A stretch of 64,000 nt of DNA from Icerya purchasi (taxonomy: Eukaryota > Arthropoda > Insecta > Hemiptera > Monophlebidae): the NCBI GenBank assembly GCA_039619475.1, contig CM077116.1:5022001-5086000 (forward strand). Direction: 5' to 3'. Under the pieces are notes generated by a model. The model made no database searches and was not told the DNA's origin. It saw only the letters and a list, made by a program, of their open reading frames with translations. Positions 60,560-64,000 of this stretch are shown one piece after another (within the stretch, counting starts at the first letter, position 1; every line of letters starts with the position of its first letter). The position numbers and the translations under genes were made by a program.

Positions 60560-61965
60560 GTGAAACAGAAAACGTATTATAAGTATAGGGATTGAGAAAA
60601 GGGAAGACAAAAACAGTAAGAAAGCATAATAGTTGGTACAAGGTAAAAAGAAAAGCAAAGACATTCGTATTAATAGGATCGAAATAGGTTGGAAGAGAAA
60701 AATTATAACGATTAGAAATCCGGAGGAAGTAAGTCGGGGCTAACAAATCAGAAGGGAATTCTAAGAGTATTGAAAAGAAGGAAGAAAGAGGGTATTTGTG
60801 TAGGAAATCATAGGAGGCAAACAAAAAAAATTCTGCCAAGAGCAAACAGGTTTTGAAACCTTTGCATAGATGACATGATACCCGAAAAGCTTCTTGCTAT
60901 ATGCGCTTGTCAATCTCACCGCTGAACCAGTGTACAGCAGAAAATGTGAGAGAAAACAGTAATAATTCGAATGCAACCGAGTTTAAGTACTGAGCGAGTT
61001 ATCTTGACGTCAGTGCATTCGAAAGAGAAAAAGACGTAATAAATGTACTGAAGTCCACAATGCTTTTGAACACATCGGCGACTGTACGATTTACAGATAA
61101 GGAAGAAGTAAAAGAGGAGACATTGAATCTTACTTTGTAGGTTAGCAGAAAAATTAGATGAGAAAGAAGTAAAGAGAATTTAGGGTATAAGAAGAGAAAC
61201 AAAAGAGAAGAGAAGAAGAAAATTCAGCCCGGAATCTTCTTACTTTCTTTCCTATTTTCTTAATCGTAGAAAGAGGAATTAATGCATCCGTACGTGACTG
61301 AAAACAAAACGAGATAAAGAATCAACAAAGACGGAAGAAGAAGCAATGTTATTAAAAGAGAGTATTTCCCTGGTGGCTGAAGAAATATTTTCAATTAAAG
61401 GAGAAGGAATGGGATAAGATGAGTTATGAGTGACCAACGAGGCAGGATATTAGCAGGATTTGGGAGAATACTATTGATTGAAGTAGAGTTAAACAGAAGA
61501 GGAGTAGATTTGTTGAAAGCCGATTCATTAGAGGGTGATGGGATACGGTTAGATGGAAGAGGAGGAAACTGCGGAGAGGATTTATAAGGCGCTTTGGTTA
61601 CGGATTTTAGAACGCAGGAAAGAATTAGAAAGAAGAAAGGGAGGTGATGAAGGAGACTTAGAAGAATTACTAGGAGAAGAAGCTAGACATTGAGGCTCGA
61701 TCGGCATATGAAAAAGTACGGGATGCTAAATTGTTGCTTTTAAAATGAGAGGTCTTCTGGAATGAAATATTCTCAAATGCCATAATACGTTTTATATCCT
61801 TTTGCCTGATTAATTCAGGGCAAGATCGGTCAAAGGCAGAGTGTATGCCTTTGCAATTACGTTCCTGTAGGTCGCTGTATTCTGAGACTGGCTACTTAGA
61901 AGTACAGTGCGAACCAGTTGATTTAATTTTCCTCTCTGCGTTTAGCTTTCGCCATCTGTCTATTC
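60560..61965 (-). pseudogene. ORF1 (nucleic-acid-binding) remnant of the 5-kb LINE
   Basis: Near 61.9-61.8 kb the minus strand encodes SHCTSK-stop-PVSEYSDLQE followed by RNCKGIHSAFDRSCPELIRQ and KDIKRIMAFENIS, the end of a Cys/His knuckle region as in Jockey-type ORF1 proteins. A Ser/Pro-rich stretch follows (near 61.6-61.5 kb). The rest is heavily decayed. Confidence 0.7.
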
Positions 61966-61968
61966 AAC

Positions 61969-63530
61969 ATTTTTTTTTTTTTTTTGAATTAAAATAAATT
62001 ACATTTTATATATAATTATGTTACTGTGCTATATGTATTAGTACAGAATGTAAGCAGGTTCTTAATCTGGTTCTCGAACAATCTGCAATAAAGTTATTGG
62101 CATGGTCCTATAAAATGGTAATAGTTTTTCTAAAAAATCTGCTCTATGATCATTATATATTTCACAAAAAAGTGTTCAACTGAGCCAATTTCTCCACCTT
62201 GGCATAATTACTTGATACTCACCTTAATTTATGTAGTATTTTCGGAGTTCTTGTGTGACCCGTGTACGTGCATTCGGTATATATATATAACATATAAATA
62301 CTCCGCTCATTCGATTTGTCTTCTCCTGTTCGGTTTTTTGTATTTCGAAGTATTTCTTCACAACATTCCCACTAATTTTTTCATGTTGTGTTTGCCAGTC
62401 GTCATCTGCTCAGTATGGAGTATATATTCTCATTCTATTATTTCGATTTATTTTTTCAGCTGCTCTGTCCATTATTTCGTTTCTCTCGATCGGCTGTGTC
62501 CAGGTTCCATTTGAAATATATTATATTGTTATTTTTTTCAAAGTTTACCAATAATATTTAATATATTGCATATCATGTTATCGGTGATACATTTTTTTTT
62601 CTGATTATTTTTGGAAACACTGATATAGAATCTGTATTAATATTAACATTCTTTTTTTTGTTTTGTACTTTACCGATTGTTCTTAATGCTCTCTGAATAT
62701 CTATTATTTCCGTTGTACATGATGAATAGAGTTTTAGAAGTGGAAATAATTTTAAGTTTATATACATACACCGCTGCGGTGCATACTTATCCGTCTTCTT
62801 GTGTTGATCCATCTGTGGAAATCATTTCGAATTCGCTATATTTGCTTTGTATTATCAGTGGCGGATCCGCGATGGAGGGGGGCGGTATTTTTCCTCTCCA
62901 AAGAACCAAAGCTTCTATGAAAAAATTTGTTATAACAGAAAAACTTAATTTATGCTATAAAAGATTTGTATGAATTTTAATTACGGATTTAATTATAACT
63001 AATATTTAATACTATTTTCTAGTAAAACAATTAATGTTACTTTTATGTTTTATTTTAAACCCAACTGTAATCGATCTTTTGCTTTTCTTATTTATTTTTA
63101 ATTTCTATTTTGTAATTTTATTCATGAACAAAGAATTCGGATCGAATTACTAACAAAAATAAAAAAGAAGTAAAGTCTAATAAAAATACTATCTTTTTTA
63201 CTATTTCTAAACTACAATTTAAGCTGGAATTTTATAATTTCGTTTTATTTTTCACCCTTAAATATAAGACAAAATTAAAATTTAAAATTTAAATAATTAT
63301 GTATTTCTAAAACATTTTTAAATTTCTTTCTTTATAAAACGGAATATTTCTCAAAGTTACTGCCTACCGTGGAAGATTTTACGTAATTATATAATCCCCC
63401 TCCCCCCAAATGTCCTTCTGGATCCGCCCCTGGTATTATGTTATTTAATATTTGTTCGTTTATATTGTTTTTATACGCGTAGATTGAAATTTATTGTGTC
63501 ATCGCATCGCTCTACGTTGTCGACAACGTA
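61969..63530 (-). mobile_element. LINE 3' portion: RNase H and zinc finger, split by a DNA element
   Basis: Minus strand: YAYKNNINEQILNNI (about 63.47 kb), then after the inserted element MISTDGSTQEDG (62.83 kb, first RNase H Asp), CTTEIIDIQRALRTI (Glu block), NINTDSISVF (second Asp), EIMDRAAEKINR (62.46 kb, final RNase H block), and a finger-like C-x-x-x-GEIGSVEHFFVKY (62.19 kb). It ends in a poly(A) tail, the T run near 61971-61985 on the plus strand. Reading frames are broken. The 5' end is undefined, near 63.53 kb. Confidence 0.8.
62856..63432. mobile_element. terminal-inverted-repeat DNA element, copy 2
   Basis: Starts CAGTGGCGGATCCGCGATGG and ends GATCCGCCCCTG, with G-rich and C-rich subterminal runs. 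It is flanked by GTATTAT on both sides (62849-62855 and 63433-63439). It interrupts the RNase H-containing LINE, whose frame resumes across it when one target copy is ignored. No transposase is encoded. The 7-bp duplication does not settle the superfamily. It is an inverted relative of 32211-32797. Confidence 0.9.
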
Positions 63531-64000
63531 TAGTACACCGTTTTCGAGCGATAAGAAGGAAAAAATTCCCGGCAAGGGGAAAAGAGAGTTGCTTTTTAAA
63601 AATGTTTACATTAGTTAATGCAGTTACAAACGCAGAAATGACATAAGGCGCATAATAGATCATCTGAAAAGGAACAGAGAAATGCAGATTAAAATAGGCT
63701 ATTTCTATGTAAGAGCTTGACTGAAAAACAAAAACAGAACGCCGTTCGCTCGAATTTATTATTTATTTATGCCAGTATTGGGTTCGCTTTCGGTAATATC
63801 CGGTAGTTGTTTATGTAGCATTTCGAACACCTGTAAATCGGAAAAGTAAACGTACGAGCGCAGAGGTAGAACGATTCATGTAGACACGTATGATATGTGT
63901 ATCATTTGAATTTCTGTACGTTAATGTACAGACACGTCTATGTGTATCAGCGGCTGAACATTGTTTGCTGTTATAACGGGTTCTGATAAAAACGAAAAAT
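63531..64000. other. unassigned right edge
   Basis: No open frame or repeat is recognised. It may contain more of the LINE, but no motif is visible. Confidence 0.35.

Larger units (their letters stand above)
56943..61968 (-). mobile_element. about 5-kb non-LTR retrotransposon with RNase H (I/Jockey-like group)
   Basis: Read on the minus strand, in order: an ORF1 zinc-knuckle region, an apurinic-type endonuclease, reverse transcriptase, RNase H, a Cys-containing C-terminus (LSCGSCA), a 3' untranslated region and a poly(A) tail (the T run at about 56945-56959 on the plus strand). An RNase H domain after the reverse transcriptase places it in the I/LOA/Jockey-related part of the LINE tree. All reading frames are broken. 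The 5' end abuts the poly(A) tail of another LINE at about 61970, and ORF1 begins only at the knuckles, so the copy is 5'-truncated. Confidence 0.9.

Noticed and set aside
62146..62514. 122-codon hydrophobic plus-strand frame
   Set aside because: The minus strand of the same DNA carries RNase H and zinc-finger motifs of a LINE; the plus frame is its shadow.

Overview
The window looks like AT-rich nuclear DNA from an arthropod, most likely an insect and possibly a hemipteran. There are no operons or bacterial-style ribosome sites. Long gene-poor stretches carry microsatellites and many transposable-element remnants: non-LTR reverse transcriptases, a tRNA-derived SINE, Helitron sequence, hAT-like MITEs and a terminal-inverted-repeat element. 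Those families, and two uncharacterised proteins of a kind I recall from hemipteran genomes and insect-virus-like sequence, are the basis for the guess. No host gene can be named; a few short open stretches next to splice-like signals are listed as weak exon candidates.

The left 11 kb is the unusual part. Positions 1-2798 form an almost perfect inverted repeat: two arms of about 1,374 bp around a 50-bp spacer, possibly continuing left of the window. Each arm carries the same broken, DUF8207-like coding remnant, a conserved small coding module and two copies of an intergenic repeat. Just outside the palindrome is an intact 276-residue gene (2873-3703, +). A related intact 332-residue gene lies at 6998-7996 (-). 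The two proteins share a domain with conserved Cys/His clusters. In both loci the gene is divergent from a copy of the small module, and a third module copy sits at 10.73 kb without a gene beside it. The layout suggests the remains of a multi-gene element of viral or giant-transposon ancestry. hAT-like MITEs (3979-4419, 9544-9872, 10156-10492) and a satellite-like array (8.6-10.7 kb) are superimposed on it.

From 11.7 to 12.3 kb a Helitron protein fragment abuts a non-autonomous Helitron with a textbook 3' end. From 12 to 56 kb the sequence is mostly unassigned non-coding DNA. It contains a LINE 3' end (20.8-21.4 kb, -), a SINE with 12-bp target duplications (21.45-21.72 kb), a Jockey-type remnant split by a palindromic insertion (25.1-26.1 kb, -), a further reverse-transcriptase fragment (27.4-28.1 kb, -), a terminal-inverted-repeat element (32.2-32.8 kb), a frameshifted LINE (41.3-42.4 kb, +) and a truncated SINE (42.6 kb).

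From 56.9 to 63.5 kb two minus-strand LINEs lie head to tail. The downstream one is about 5 kb, with ORF1 zinc-knuckle, endonuclease, reverse transcriptase and RNase H regions and a poly(A) tail. The upstream one is an RNase H/zinc-finger 3' portion with its own poly(A), split by a terminal-inverted-repeat element whose relative lies at 32.2 kb in the opposite orientation. All reverse-transcriptase genes are broken; the only long intact, distinctive genes are the two paralogues on the left.
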